Source: Halobacteriovoraceae bacterium
Lineage (GTDB): Bacteria > Bdellovibrionota > Bacteriovoracia > Bacteriovoracales > Bacteriovoracaceae
Assembly: GCA_002718735.1 (NCBI GenBank)
Contig: PBFR01000033.1
Span: forward strand, 1-33,908
Direction: 5' to 3'
Length of the DNA: 33,908 nt
In this document: positions 1 to 7,911 of the stretch, in pieces
Layout: every line of letters starts with the position of its first letter
Position numbering within the stretch: position 1 is the stretch's first letter
The notes under the pieces: model-generated
What the model saw: the letters and a program-made list of their open reading frames with translations, nothing else
Database searches by the model: none
What the model was told of the DNA's origin: nothing
Made by a program: the position numbers and the translations under genes

Positions 1-74
1 TCACTATTGTTTACACCTACGTAAATAGTGCAATAACTGGTGATAAATACGACAAATATTGAAATAATCACACC

Positions 75-1202
75 ATGAAGTATTTAATTCTTTTACTATT
101 GGCATCAAATTACGCCTTTTCTCTGCTCATTTGTGGTGACAGTGCAGTAACGCTTAATTACGCTAATAGAGACGAATTAAACAGTCAGCTATATAATGCA
201 ATCAACAATAAATGTGTAACCGAACAAGACAGAAAAAATCTATTTCACGATCTTATTCACTATTCACAGAGTCAGGTCACAGATGAGACCTTACCTATAA
301 TTAGTAATTTTTTATCAATTAATCTTGGAATTGACTCTGCTTTAGAATTTCAAACTCTATATAAATACAATGATGTAAAGATGGGAGAGCTTAACTTTAG
401 TCAGCTGAGGGAGCTAATAAGATATGCCCCAGAAAAAATAACAAATCATTTATATTTATTCTCTAATGAAAAAAAATTACAGCTCATTGAGCTTATAGAC
501 TTATATCACGCAGGATATGACAGGGACGCATTACTTTCACAATTTATAAATGAACATCCTTCAAAGGAAGTTTTAGATGCCATAACGATTGCAAAGTTAG
601 ATATCAATGTACCAAAAGTTTTAGAAACAGTTTGTTCCTACATCTACGCTAAGGATGAATTCATCTATGAAGATATAAGTTCAATGTCTCTTTCCAGTAT
701 AGAGGAAATAAGCAATGAGTTGGATACTACAGTTAAAGAAATCAAAACAGAAATTAAAGCTTTTGGAGCAGATGAGAACGTAGTTTGCGAAGGCATTTCA
801 ATTAGTGAGCTCTTATATGACATGAAAGAAGATCAACTCTACTACTTTAGAGATGACCTTCAAGAATCTTTGATGTCTCAAAACTTAACGGCCCAGAATG
901 CCCAAAACTTCGTGCCTGTTACGTATAGTAAAGATTCAAAGCTTGTAAATTTTGAAGAGGTCGTTTTTAGTATGGATCTATCAATCGATGAGTACTGCTC
1001 AAAGACACCTAAATTTTATAATACTTTGGAGCTAAGAATATATAATACTCTTAACCGATACATTAGGGAGGGCTTTGCCATCCCTAATCTTATACATCAA
1101 TACACAGATAAGATTACAGGCTGCAAGGTTAAAGCTGATATAGTAGCTTTAGAAACCAAAGAAGAAGGCATAGAATTTAACGAATTTGTAAGAGGGCTAT
1201 AA
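75..1202 (+). CDS. Secreted protein of unknown function (375 aa)
   Basis: I do not recognise a family. The protein starts with a short basic n-region (MKY) and a hydrophobic stretch to about residue 17, which looks like a Sec signal peptide with cleavage before the LLICGDS region. The mature part is acidic, mostly helical in composition and has scattered cysteines (about residues 20, 47, 187, 261, 333 and 358), consistent with a periplasmic or exported disulfide-containing protein. No Shine-Dalgarno sequence precedes the ATG. An extended -10-like TGAAATAAT ends 6 nt before it, so the transcript may be leaderless. A strong hairpin terminator follows the stop codon immediately. The gene is monocistronic and faces the minus-strand gene at 1245-1658. 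The coding call is firm because of length and the terminator; function is unknown. Confidence 0.8.
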   Translation: MKYLILLLLASNYAFSLLICGDSAVTLNYANRDELNSQLYNAINNKCVTEQDRKNLFHDLIHYSQSQVTDETLPIISNFLSINLGIDSALEFQTLYKYNDVKMGELNFSQLRELIRYAPEKITNHLYLFSNEKKLQLIELIDLYHAGYDRDALLSQFINEHPSKEVLDAITIAKLDINVPKVLETVCSYIYAKDEFIYEDISSMSLSSIEEISNELDTTVKEIKTEIKAFGADENVVCEGISISELLYDMKEDQLYYFRDDLQESLMSQNLTAQNAQNFVPVTYSKDSKLVNFEEVVFSMDLSIDEYCSKTPKFYNTLELRIYNTLNRYIREGFAIPNLIHQYTDKITGCKVKADIVALETKEEGIEFNEFVRGL

Positions 1203-1208
1203 TGAGCT

Positions 1209-1237
1209 CCCCCACCAGAAAAAGTGGGGGAATTTTT
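1209..1237 (+). terminator. Rho-independent terminator after the first gene
   Basis: CCCCCAC (1209-1215) pairs with GTGGGGG (1224-1230) around an 8-nt A-rich loop, followed by AATTTTTT. It begins 7 nt after the stop codon at 1202. The T-tract is only on the plus strand, so it mainly serves the 75-1202 gene and not the converging minus-strand gene. Confidence 0.9.
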
Positions 1238-1244
1238 TAACAAA

Positions 1245-1658
1245 TTAATTCCACAAAAGGACTTTGCATGCAAATTCTTCGTCCAAATGGTAATCCTCAC
1301 CTTCGACCTTAACAAAGCCAGAAAGATACCCACCTTCATGCTCATAAGTAAAATCTGCGACTTTCTCAAGTAGTGTGTAGAAACCACCAGGAACATAAAC
1401 TTGGACCAAATCATTTCCAAATCCATCAGTGGCCATGCCTATGAATTCAGTATATGTGAAAGACTTGTCGCCATATGTGACTCTTAGGGTGTTTTTGTTT
1501 TTAAAAACATTATAATTAGAATCCCCAACTTCAGGAACTTCTCCATTAAAGGTATATTCAACAGTAACTTTTCCATCAGTACAGATGTAGTCAAAATCAT
1601 TCTCAGCAAGAGCACTGTTTAGACCTAACATAGCAAGTAAGCAGACTAATTTTTTCAT
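1245..1658 (-). CDS. Small secreted protein of unknown function (137 aa)
   Basis: The open frame extends further upstream, but the start chosen is the ATG at 1658. It has a GGGAG ribosome site 7-8 nt upstream and begins directly with a Sec signal peptide (MKKLVCLLAMLGLNSALA, cleavage after ALA at about residue 18). The mature protein is about 119 aa, acidic, rich in Tyr, Phe and Val, with a pair of cysteines (near CTDG at the N-terminus and CKVL at the C-terminus) that could form a disulfide. Composition suggests a beta-rich periplasmic or outer-membrane-associated protein. A TATAAT-like box on the minus strand lies just upstream (about 1670-1680). No family recognised. Confidence 0.75.
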   Translation of the reverse strand: MKKLVCLLAMLGLNSALAENDFDYICTDGKVTVEYTFNGEVPEVGDSNYNVFKNKNTLRVTYGDKSFTYTEFIGMATDGFGNDLVQVYVPGGFYTLLEKVADFTYEHEGGYLSGFVKVEGEDYHLDEEFACKVLLWN

Positions 1659-1811
1659 AAATTCTCCCATTATAATTATATAGCTTCTGGAATTAATAAA
1701 ACTTTTCATATAGACAGTCTGGCCCAATGAAAATCTTTCACACCACACAGTGCACCATTTATTCTAAAGAAAAGCTTCATTTCAGCGATACGTAACCAAA
1801 AGGCAATTCAA

Positions 1812-2738
1812 ATGAACCTAGGAATTTACTATGCTTTAGGCTGCTATGGGCTCTGGGGCATCCTGCCAATATACTGGAAACTTTTAAAACAAGTGCCAGC
1901 TGATCAGATACTTTCTCATCGAATTGTATGGTCATTAGTATTTATGTTGGCGGTGTTGTTTTACAAAAAAGATTGGTCTTGGATCTTTCGTCTTAAAGAG
2001 AATCCTAAGTTGATTTTTTGGTTCTTGGCCTTGTCGTCATTGATATCCATTAATTGGTATCTCTACATATGGGCCGTAAATGACGGTCAAATCGTTGAGA
2101 CAAGTCTAGGCTATTTCATGAACCCTTTGGTTAATGTTCTTTTAGGTGTTGTCCTGTTGAAAGAAAGACCTAGGAGGCTGCAGTGGATGGCCATTCTAAT
2201 TGCTTTCTCTGGTGTGGCCTTTTTAACTTTTGCTTATGGAAAACTGCCTTGGATCGCATTGACTCTCGCCTTCTCCTTTGGAGTTTATGGACTCTTAAAA
2301 AAGCTTGTGGCAATAGGTCCTTTAAGAGGCCTAACTCTTGAGACCGGACTTCTTTGTATTCCGGCACTAATTTTCCTAATTACAACGCCTTCTCCAGCAT
2401 TTAACAATCAGGGAATTACCACTGATACTCTTTTAGTCCTTGGAGGCATTGTCACAGGAACTCCACTACTTCTTTTTGCGGGAGCTGCCAAAAATTTAAG
2501 CATGACGAGCCTTGGATTAATGCAGTACATGGCACCTACAATTCAGTTTCTCATTGGGATTTGGCTTTATAAGGAACCGTTCTCAACAGACCAACTAATT
2601 GGCTTTTCTATTATATGGTTTGCCCTCTCGCTTTTTGCATTGGATTTGCTTAAACTGAGAAGACAAAATTTAAATGCACAGAAGCTAAAAAAAGAGTGTA
2701 CCAATGAAGAAAAGATGCAGTTGGCTAAATTTAAATAA
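1812..2738 (+). CDS. rarD: RarD-type EamA/DMT family permease
   Basis: This is an inner-membrane transporter of the drug/metabolite superfamily. The N-terminal signature GLWGILPIYWKLLK with the following SHRIVWS is typical of RarD (the chloramphenicol-sensitivity protein), and the length (308 aa, about 10 hydrophobic helices in two EamA halves) is normal. The substrate of RarD proteins is not well established. An AAGG ribosome site lies about 8 nt before the ATG. The last 35 nt overlap the start of tag, so the two are probably co-transcribed and translationally coupled. The C-terminal tail after the last helix (about residues 285-308) is basic and cytoplasmic. Confidence 0.93.
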   Translation: MNLGIYYALGCYGLWGILPIYWKLLKQVPADQILSHRIVWSLVFMLAVLFYKKDWSWIFRLKENPKLIFWFLALSSLISINWYLYIWAVNDGQIVETSLGYFMNPLVNVLLGVVLLKERPRRLQWMAILIAFSGVAFLTFAYGKLPWIALTLAFSFGVYGLLKKLVAIGPLRGLTLETGLLCIPALIFLITTPSPAFNNQGITTDTLLVLGGIVTGTPLLLFAGAAKNLSMTSLGLMQYMAPTIQFLIGIWLYKEPFSTDQLIGFSIIWFALSLFALDLLKLRRQNLNAQKLKKECTNEEKMQLAKFK

Positions 2739-3282
2739 TGAAAAGTACATCAAGTATCATGATAATGAATGGGGACGCCCTATACACGATGATCAGAAAC
2801 ACTTTGAGATGATCACTCTTGAAGGAGCTCAGGCCGGTCTTAGCTGGGAGACGATTCTCAATAAACGCGAGAGATATCGCGTAGTTTTTAAGGACTTTGA
2901 TCCTGCAAAGGTCGCAAAGTTTACAAAGAAAGATGTCGCTAAACTAATGCTCGATCCTGGCATTGTTAGAAATAGATTAAAAATAGAATCAACCATATCA
3001 AATGCCAAGGCCTTCATAGAAGTACAAGAAGAGTTTGGATCATTTGACAAATATATATGGGCATATGTCGGAAAACCTATTATCAATTCATTTCAAGGCA
3101 AAGAACTGCCTTCAAAAACGGACATTAGTGAAAAGATTTCCAAGGACCTAAAAAAGAGAGGCTTCCGATTTGTGGGAAGTACAATAATATATGCTTACAT
3201 GCAGGCAATTGGGATGGTTCAAGACCACTCAAAAGATTGCTATCTCGGTGGAAAAAAGATCAGGGAATTAAAATCCAATTAG
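2704..3282 (+). CDS. tag: DNA-3-methyladenine glycosylase I
   Basis: Excises 3-methyladenine from alkylated DNA to start base-excision repair. The 192-aa length matches the family. The zinc site is visible as C5, H19, H175 and C179, the same spacing as in the E. coli enzyme, and the conserved acidic residue is E40 in ITLEGAQAGLSW, with the base-pocket tryptophan W48. The HDNEWGRP block and the C-terminal GSTIIYAYMQAIGMVQDH block are typical. It overlaps rarD by 35 nt on the same strand. Its stop codon shares TTAG with the stop of the opposing flavoprotein gene. Confidence 0.96.
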   Translation: MKKRCSWLNLNNEKYIKYHDNEWGRPIHDDQKHFEMITLEGAQAGLSWETILNKRERYRVVFKDFDPAKVAKFTKKDVAKLMLDPGIVRNRLKIESTISNAKAFIEVQEEFGSFDKYIWAYVGKPIINSFQGKELPSKTDISEKISKDLKKRGFRFVGSTIIYAYMQAIGMVQDHSKDCYLGGKKIRELKSN

Positions 3283-4469
3283 AAAGAGTTTACGGCCCTA
3301 TAAGCTGTAGAGAAACAGGCCTGAAGTAAGTAGCCCCCAGTTGGAGTTTCAAAGTCCAACATCTCCCCGATGACATACACATTATCAATCTTTTTAAGCT
3401 TAAAACATGAGTCCACTTCCGAGAAAGCGACCCCACCAGAAGTAGAAATCGCCTCTTCGATAGGTCGTGGCCTTAGAAGCTTTATTTCCAGCTTCTTGAT
3501 ACTCTCCCCAAGTTTTACCATGTTTTGATAGTCATCTTTTGAAATCAGCTCCTTAAGTAGGATGTTCTCGTATTTCGACAGCCCTAGGACTTTTCTTAGA
3601 TGGTTAGATTGACTTGTTTTTTTATCTCGCTTGGAAAGTCTTTTTCGAACTTCCGAAAGAGAGAGATCTGGCTTTAGATCAAGATTAATAGTGGCTGTAG
3701 AGCGACTTTCGATCTCATCCCTTAAAAAGTTTGAGATAGCGTAAATTCCACCCCCCTCTATACCAAAAGGAGTTAACATTAACTCTCCTCTTATAAAGTG
3801 GTCCTTAAAGGAAATTCCCACATTCTTTAATGGAGCTCTATCAACACCCGCTTTAAAAAACTCAGACCATTGAACCTCAAAACCGCAATTCATTGGTTTA
3901 AAAGGTGCAACCTCAACCCCTAACCTCTCAAGAAATTGTTTCCACTTCCCATCTGATCCAGTTCTCTTCCAGCTTGCACCGCCTAAGGAAAGAATCAATT
4001 TGTCGTATTGAACGCTGACCGTCTGCCCGTCAATCTCGATAAATACTTTATTTTGCCCATTAAGGTCTACTAGAGTGCTTTTCAAAAAAAGTTTAAAATT
4101 CTTATTTGATTTAAGCTTCTCAACCCACAACTTCAAAATAGCGGAAGCTTTAATATTCTTTGGAAACACTCTTCCAGAGGTGCCCACAAAAGTCTCCACA
4201 CCAAGCTTTGTAAAAAATGACCTAAGATCATTTGGCCCAAACACCGCCAGAAGCTCTGAAAAAAGCTCTTGATCTTTTCCATAACGGGTTGCGAATCTAT
4301 CTAGAGGCTCCCCATGAGTTAAATTTAGTCCACCATTTCCAGCAACTAAAAATTTCTTACCCACTCCCGTAGTTTGTTCGTAAAGATGAACGATGAAGCC
4401 TTTTTCCAACAATAGCCATGCACTAAATAGGCCTGCCGGTCCTCCTCCAACAATTACTACTTTTTCCAT
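3279..4469 (-). CDS. BaiN/HI0933-family FAD-dependent oxidoreductase (PP_4765-like)
   Basis: A Rossmann dinucleotide-binding motif sits at the N-terminus (GGGPAGLFSAWLL, about residues 8-20, with the acidic residue E30 ending strand 2). It is followed by the family motif KKFLVAGNGGLNLTH (about 38-52). The C-terminal FAD-binding block ETPTGGYLLQACFSTAYRAV is characteristic of the flavoprotein group known as TIGR03862. The 396-aa length is normal. Substrates of these enzymes are mostly unknown, and I see nothing in the neighbourhood that names one. No clear ribosome site precedes the ATG (AGGGG lies about 13 nt away). It converges on tag with a 4-nt overlap of the two stop codons. Confidence 0.88.
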   Translation of the reverse strand: MEKVVIVGGGPAGLFSAWLLLEKGFIVHLYEQTTGVGKKFLVAGNGGLNLTHGEPLDRFATRYGKDQELFSELLAVFGPNDLRSFFTKLGVETFVGTSGRVFPKNIKASAILKLWVEKLKSNKNFKLFLKSTLVDLNGQNKVFIEIDGQTVSVQYDKLILSLGGASWKRTGSDGKWKQFLERLGVEVAPFKPMNCGFEVQWSEFFKAGVDRAPLKNVGISFKDHFIRGELMLTPFGIEGGGIYAISNFLRDEIESRSTATINLDLKPDLSLSEVRKRLSKRDKKTSQSNHLRKVLGLSKYENILLKELISKDDYQNMVKLGESIKKLEIKLLRPRPIEEAISTSGGVAFSEVDSCFKLKKIDNVYVIGEMLDFETPTGGYLLQACFSTAYRAVNSF

Positions 4470-4541
4470 AATGGCATCTAGTACCCCTTTTCAAACATAA
4501 TAAGGAAACATATAATCAATAAAAAATAAAAGGATCAAGAG

Positions 4542-5426
4542 CTGGAGCTTTCAAAACACAGACCACATAGAAACCGCCCATATTTAGAGTGGCTCAGGAA
4601 ACAACAGTGTGTTGTTACATCTACAAAGGCCCAATGTGCTCACCACATAAGGCTCGGGACAAATGGTGGTGCTGGTCTAAAACCCTCAGACTACTTTTGT
4701 ATTCCTCTATTAAATGAATATCATACCACTGGTCCACAAGCATTGCACAATATAGGCGAAGAAACTTTTCTTAGAACTTTTAGTTTAGAGCCTCTAAATC
4801 TATTTTTTAACTATCTAAGAAAATACCTAAAAGAAGAGTACAGTTTAGACCTTCTTAAAAATGCAAGGCCAACTCTCGATGGACTGGCCCAGCTAATAGA
4901 AAAAGTGGAATCACTAAAAAAAGTGAAAGGCACCAGTAAAGGGAGCTCTAAGAAAAGAAAGCTGAAAGAAAACACCGACAGAGCGAAGCCATCTGAGTCC
5001 GAATTCTATAACAAAGCAAAAGAGCTCAAAAAGTCACAGGATAGAGAGCTACGTGAAAAGCTCAAAAAGGCCTCTCCACTAAAAGAAAGTCAGGCCTATC
5101 AAGAGGCAAAAGAACAGAAGAGAATTAGGGATAAAGAGTTAAGGGAAAAATTAAAGAGCAGTAACAATGTCTCAAATTCCAGTAAATTTAAAAAGCACAA
5201 ATCCGCCAAGCTTATTCAAGACAAAGAGCTTTATGAGAAGGCAAAAGAGGCGAAGAGACAAAGGGACAAAGAACTTCGCCAGAAGTTAAAAAAGCAAAAA
5301 GCTCCCTCCAAATCGATTACTCAAAGTGACTTTTATCAAAAAGCAAAAGAAGCTCGCAAGCAACGTGATAAAGAGCTCAGAAAACAACAAAAAGAGCTGC
5401 GCAAACGCTTATCTTCAAAAGATTAA
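4542..5426 (+). CDS. HNH-like (Ref/DUF968-type) nuclease domain with lysine-rich repeat tail; proposed CTG start
   Basis: The first ATG/GTG/TTG-type start in this frame is a TTG at 4743, but the frame is open back to a TAA at 4527-4529. The extra 67 residues look like a real domain: C23, C32-x-HH (34-35), then a glycine-rich GTNGGAGLKPSD, IPLL, H61 and H69. This resembles the zinc/HNH-type core of P1 Ref nuclease and DUF968 proteins. The only plausible initiator upstream of it is CTG at 4542, which has AAGGA 7 nt before it. The C-terminal part (after about residue 130) is extremely rich in Lys, Glu and Arg and carries four copies of a 22-residue unit ending RDKELRxKLKK, likely helical and nucleic-acid binding. 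Translation would give about 294 aa. A broken start (pseudogene) is the alternative. Double stop TAA TAG at the end. Confidence 0.62.
   Translation: MELSKHRPHRNRPYLEWLRKQQCVVTSTKAQCAHHIRLGTNGGAGLKPSDYFCIPLLNEYHTTGPQALHNIGEETFLRTFSLEPLNLFFNYLRKYLKEEYSLDLLKNARPTLDGLAQLIEKVESLKKVKGTSKGSSKKRKLKENTDRAKPSESEFYNKAKELKKSQDRELREKLKKASPLKESQAYQEAKEQKRIRDKELREKLKSSNNVSNSSKFKKHKSAKLIQDKELYEKAKEAKRQRDKELRQKLKKQKAPSKSITQSDFYQKAKEARKQRDKELRKQQKELRKRLSSKD
5004..5396 (+). repeat. Four imperfect repeats of a charged 22-residue coding unit
   Basis: The unit reads roughly [FLA]Y-x-KAKE-x-KK-x-RDKELR-x-KLKK. Copies lie at about 5004-5069, 5094-5159, 5229-5294 and 5331-5396, separated by serine- and lysine-rich linkers. 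A weaker partial copy (around KSAKLIQDKEL) precedes the third. DNA identity is lower than protein similarity, so the repeats are old and under protein-level selection. Confidence 0.7.
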
Positions 5427-5447
5427 TAGCGAACTTAAGTAATAATA

Positions 5448-5456
5448 TGTTACAAT
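5448..5456 (+). promoter_or_regulatory. Extended -10 promoter element, possible leaderless start of the thioesterase
   Basis: TGTTACAAT (TGn plus TACAAT) ends at 5456 and the ATG begins at 5464, which is where transcription would be expected to start. No Shine-Dalgarno sequence lies between them and no good -35 is visible. Confidence 0.4.
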
Positions 5457-5463
5457 TCAGCAC

Positions 5464-5892
5464 ATGAATGAATATATACTCACCTACAGAAAACTGGTAA
5501 TGCCAGACGACCTCAACCACGCCAAAACCCTATTTGGCGGACGGCTTTTACAATGGGCAGATGAAGCTGCAGTAATATATGCCATGTGCCAGATTGGCAG
5601 TAAATCAATCGTAACGTTGAAAATGTCTGAAGTCCTATTCAAAAACCCTGCAAGAAGTGGAGACGTTTTAGAGTTCTGGACTCGAAAGAATAAAATTGGA
5701 AATAGCTCACTTGTCGTGGAGTGTGTAGTGGTGAGAAAGACGGTACAATCGCCCCAGGATACTCCTACACCTCCAACAGTAGAAGATGATAAGTTTCAAA
5801 ATCCAAAGAATATAATACTTTCTTGTGACTTTAGCTTTGTTCATGTTGATGAAAATGGAAAGCCCGCACCTCACAAACTCGCTAAATCCTAG
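5464..5892 (+). CDS. Acyl-CoA thioesterase, hotdog fold (YciA/ACOT-type)
   Basis: Hydrolyses acyl-CoA thioesters in the cytosol. The block MPDDLNHAKTLFGGRLLQW followed by ADEAA (about residues 13-35) is the typical signature of the hexameric hotdog acyl-CoA hydrolases, with the N/H-x-x-TLFGG helix and the acidic D33. The KMSEVLFKNPARSGDVLEF block follows. The length (142 aa) is standard. There is no Shine-Dalgarno sequence, but an extended -10 element TGTTACAAT ends 7 nt before the ATG, so the mRNA could be leaderless. The stop codon shares CTAG with the stop of the opposing kinase gene. Chain-length specificity cannot be read from sequence. Confidence 0.9.
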   Translation: MNEYILTYRKLVMPDDLNHAKTLFGGRLLQWADEAAVIYAMCQIGSKSIVTLKMSEVLFKNPARSGDVLEFWTRKNKIGNSSLVVECVVVRKTVQSPQDTPTPPTVEDDKFQNPKNIILSCDFSFVHVDENGKPAPHKLAKS

Positions 5893-7910
5893 GCCTTATC
5901 CACCAGAGCATTGAGGCTATTGATTAAGGTTTCTTTTTTAAGTGGTTTGGTAAGATAGTCATCACACCCCGAAACCAACGACTTGTCCTTTTCTTCTTTT
6001 AGAGCACAAGCTGTGAGTGCGATAATATTTGTACATGAGTCCCTATTTTGAGACTCCCACTTTCTAAATTCTTCGGTAGCAGTATAGCCATCCATTCTAG
6101 GCATTTGCATATCCATAAAGACAACGTCAAAAGCTTTTTCCTTCATCTTGTCCAGTGCCTCAACGCCATCAACAGCTTCAGTTATCTCGAATGGGAATTT
6201 TTTAAGATAAGCTTTTACAAGACTTCTATTATTAATTGCGTCATCAACAATTAAGACCTTCAACTCGGATTCTTTCAGCTTAGTATCATCAACTTTTGAG
6301 ACTAGCTTGCTCTTTTTAACAGAGCTAGTAGCTTCCTCTAGATTTAATCCTGCATAAAATTTAGATCCTTGCCCAAGCACACTTTCAACAATAATTTCGG
6401 AGCCCATTAATCTAATAAGCTCAGATGTGATAGATAAACCAAGCCCAGTTCCACCAAAGCTTCTATTTGCTTTATCTTCCACTTGAGAAAACTTATTAAA
6501 GATATGTTTTTGTTGATCTTCTGGAATTCCTATCCCAGTATCTTCAACAACCAGAAGCAAACTTCCTTTTAATTTGGTGCCTTGATTTGGAATAAGTGAG
6601 AACTTGACTTCCCCCTCAGATGTAAACTTTAGAGCATTTCCGACAAGGTTAATAAGCACTTGTGAGATTCTTGACTGGTCCCCAATATAAGTAGCGGTAA
6701 TATCTTCATCAATATTAGATTGAAGCTTCACACCCTTTTGTTTGGCCTGCCAGGAGAATATGTCATAGATTTTTTCGAAAAGAGAATGAAAGTCTACTTC
6801 TGCTTCATCTAAAACGAGCTCCCCAGCCTCAATCTTTGAAAAATCAAGAATATCATTAACAAGGTTTAAAAGAATTTCACTTGAATTTTTTAGAACACTT
6901 ACATGCTGCTTTTGCTCATGGTCAAGCTTTGACTCCTGAAGCAAATCTGAAAGCCCGACAATGGAGTTTAAGGGTGTCCTTATTTCATGACTCATATTTG
7001 CCAGAAACTCCCCTTTTATTTGGGAATGCTTTTGGGCATCTAACTGTGCTTTCCTTCTTTCTGCTATTTCTCTCTCAAGTGCCTTTGTTCTTTTCGTTAC
7101 GATTCGGGAAACCCTGTCCTTTTGCCGAAGAAGAAAATAGGTATAGATTGAAAAACCGAAAAACGGAAGAAATATAAAAAGGCTTAAAAGTAGTACTTTC
7201 TCATATAAAGCAGTATTTTGAATTTCCTGATTCATTTGAGCGACGTAGAAAAAATCCACTCCATTAAAGCTTGCAACTTTCTTGGTTTGAGTGCGTGTTT
7301 TATCAAGATTGAGTGCACTTGTAATAACTCTTAGGTTTCGATCATTAAGGTTATACTCAAAAAAGCTGTTTGAACTTTTCCTATTAAATATAAGGCGCTC
7401 TTCAGCTACAAGCTTATTTTTTGGCAAGTGGATCTCGCTAAGACCAAACCCAACACTGATAAAGCCTTTTTGTGATCCGGAAGAGCTTATGAATTTCGAG
7501 AATATTAGCTTTGGATCTTTTTTGCCTTCAACTTGAGATTCTTCAAGTATATTTACGACATCACAAACCCCTGAGTTGTTGACACTGGCCACAACCTCAT
7601 CATTATTATTTCGCCAACATAAAGAGAGCTTTCTATCCTTTAAAACTCTCCCCACATAAGTTTTGAATTCAGCGACACTAACTTCTTCCGATGCGGCAAA
7701 AAGATTTGAGACAGTTTCCAGGCTACCTCTTTTTTCTTCCAATTGATCCAACACAGATTCAAAGTTTTCATTCACAGAATTCTTGAAGTTTTCACGTTGG
7801 AGTTCTTCAATCATCTCCAATCGAGAGTCAAAATAATAGAGTGAAAGGCAAAGGCCTGCCAGAATGAATAAAGAAATGACAATATAGTCTTTGCTATTGC
7901 CCTTTAACAT
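5889..7910 (-). CDS. Membrane hybrid sensor histidine kinase with CHASE-like sensor and receiver domain
   Basis: Two membrane helices (about residues 9-27 and 238-261) flank a periplasmic domain that resembles CHASE domains (coiled start, then NLFAASEEVSVAEFKTYV). A cytoplasmic coiled linker follows, then the dimerisation/phosphoacceptor domain with H308 in FLANMSHEIRTPLN. The HATPase domain has the N box NLVGNALKFT (421-430), DTGIG (457-461) and GGTGLGL (486-492). The C-terminal receiver has acidic D556/D557, phosphoacceptor D600 in VVFMDMQMPRMDG, T633 and K655. All catalytic residues are present. The start codon lies one nucleotide after the stop of the solute-binding protein gene, so the two form an operon and probably a sensory pair. 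No dedicated response regulator follows; the output partner is unknown. Confidence 0.93.
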   Translation of the reverse strand: MLKGNSKDYIVISLFILAGLCLSLYYFDSRLEMIEELQRENFKNSVNENFESVLDQLEEKRGSLETVSNLFAASEEVSVAEFKTYVGRVLKDRKLSLCWRNNNDEVVASVNNSGVCDVVNILEESQVEGKKDPKLIFSKFISSSGSQKGFISVGFGLSEIHLPKNKLVAEERLIFNRKSSNSFFEYNLNDRNLRVITSALNLDKTRTQTKKVASFNGVDFFYVAQMNQEIQNTALYEKVLLLSLFIFLPFFGFSIYTYFLLRQKDRVSRIVTKRTKALEREIAERRKAQLDAQKHSQIKGEFLANMSHEIRTPLNSIVGLSDLLQESKLDHEQKQHVSVLKNSSEILLNLVNDILDFSKIEAGELVLDEAEVDFHSLFEKIYDIFSWQAKQKGVKLQSNIDEDITATYIGDQSRISQVLINLVGNALKFTSEGEVKFSLIPNQGTKLKGSLLLVVEDTGIGIPEDQQKHIFNKFSQVEDKANRSFGGTGLGLSITSELIRLMGSEIIVESVLGQGSKFYAGLNLEEATSSVKKSKLVSKVDDTKLKESELKVLIVDDAINNRSLVKAYLKKFPFEITEAVDGVEALDKMKEKAFDVVFMDMQMPRMDGYTATEEFRKWESQNRDSCTNIIALTACALKEEKDKSLVSGCDDYLTKPLKKETLINSLNALVDKA

Positions 7911-7911
7911 T

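Noticed and set aside
2..30. Inverted repeat CACTATT...AATAGTG at the left edge
   Set aside because: Imperfect, at the window edge and without a T-tract; it could be a terminator of an unseen gene or chance, so not called.
1097..1426. 109-aa minus-strand ORF over the first terminator
   Set aside because: It lies over two better genes and across a strong terminator, with no ribosome site and no family signal.
6881..7536. Two plus-strand ORFs antisense to the hybrid kinase
   Set aside because: They overlap the kinase domain on the opposite strand and have no start signals; the kinase frame explains the coding constraint.
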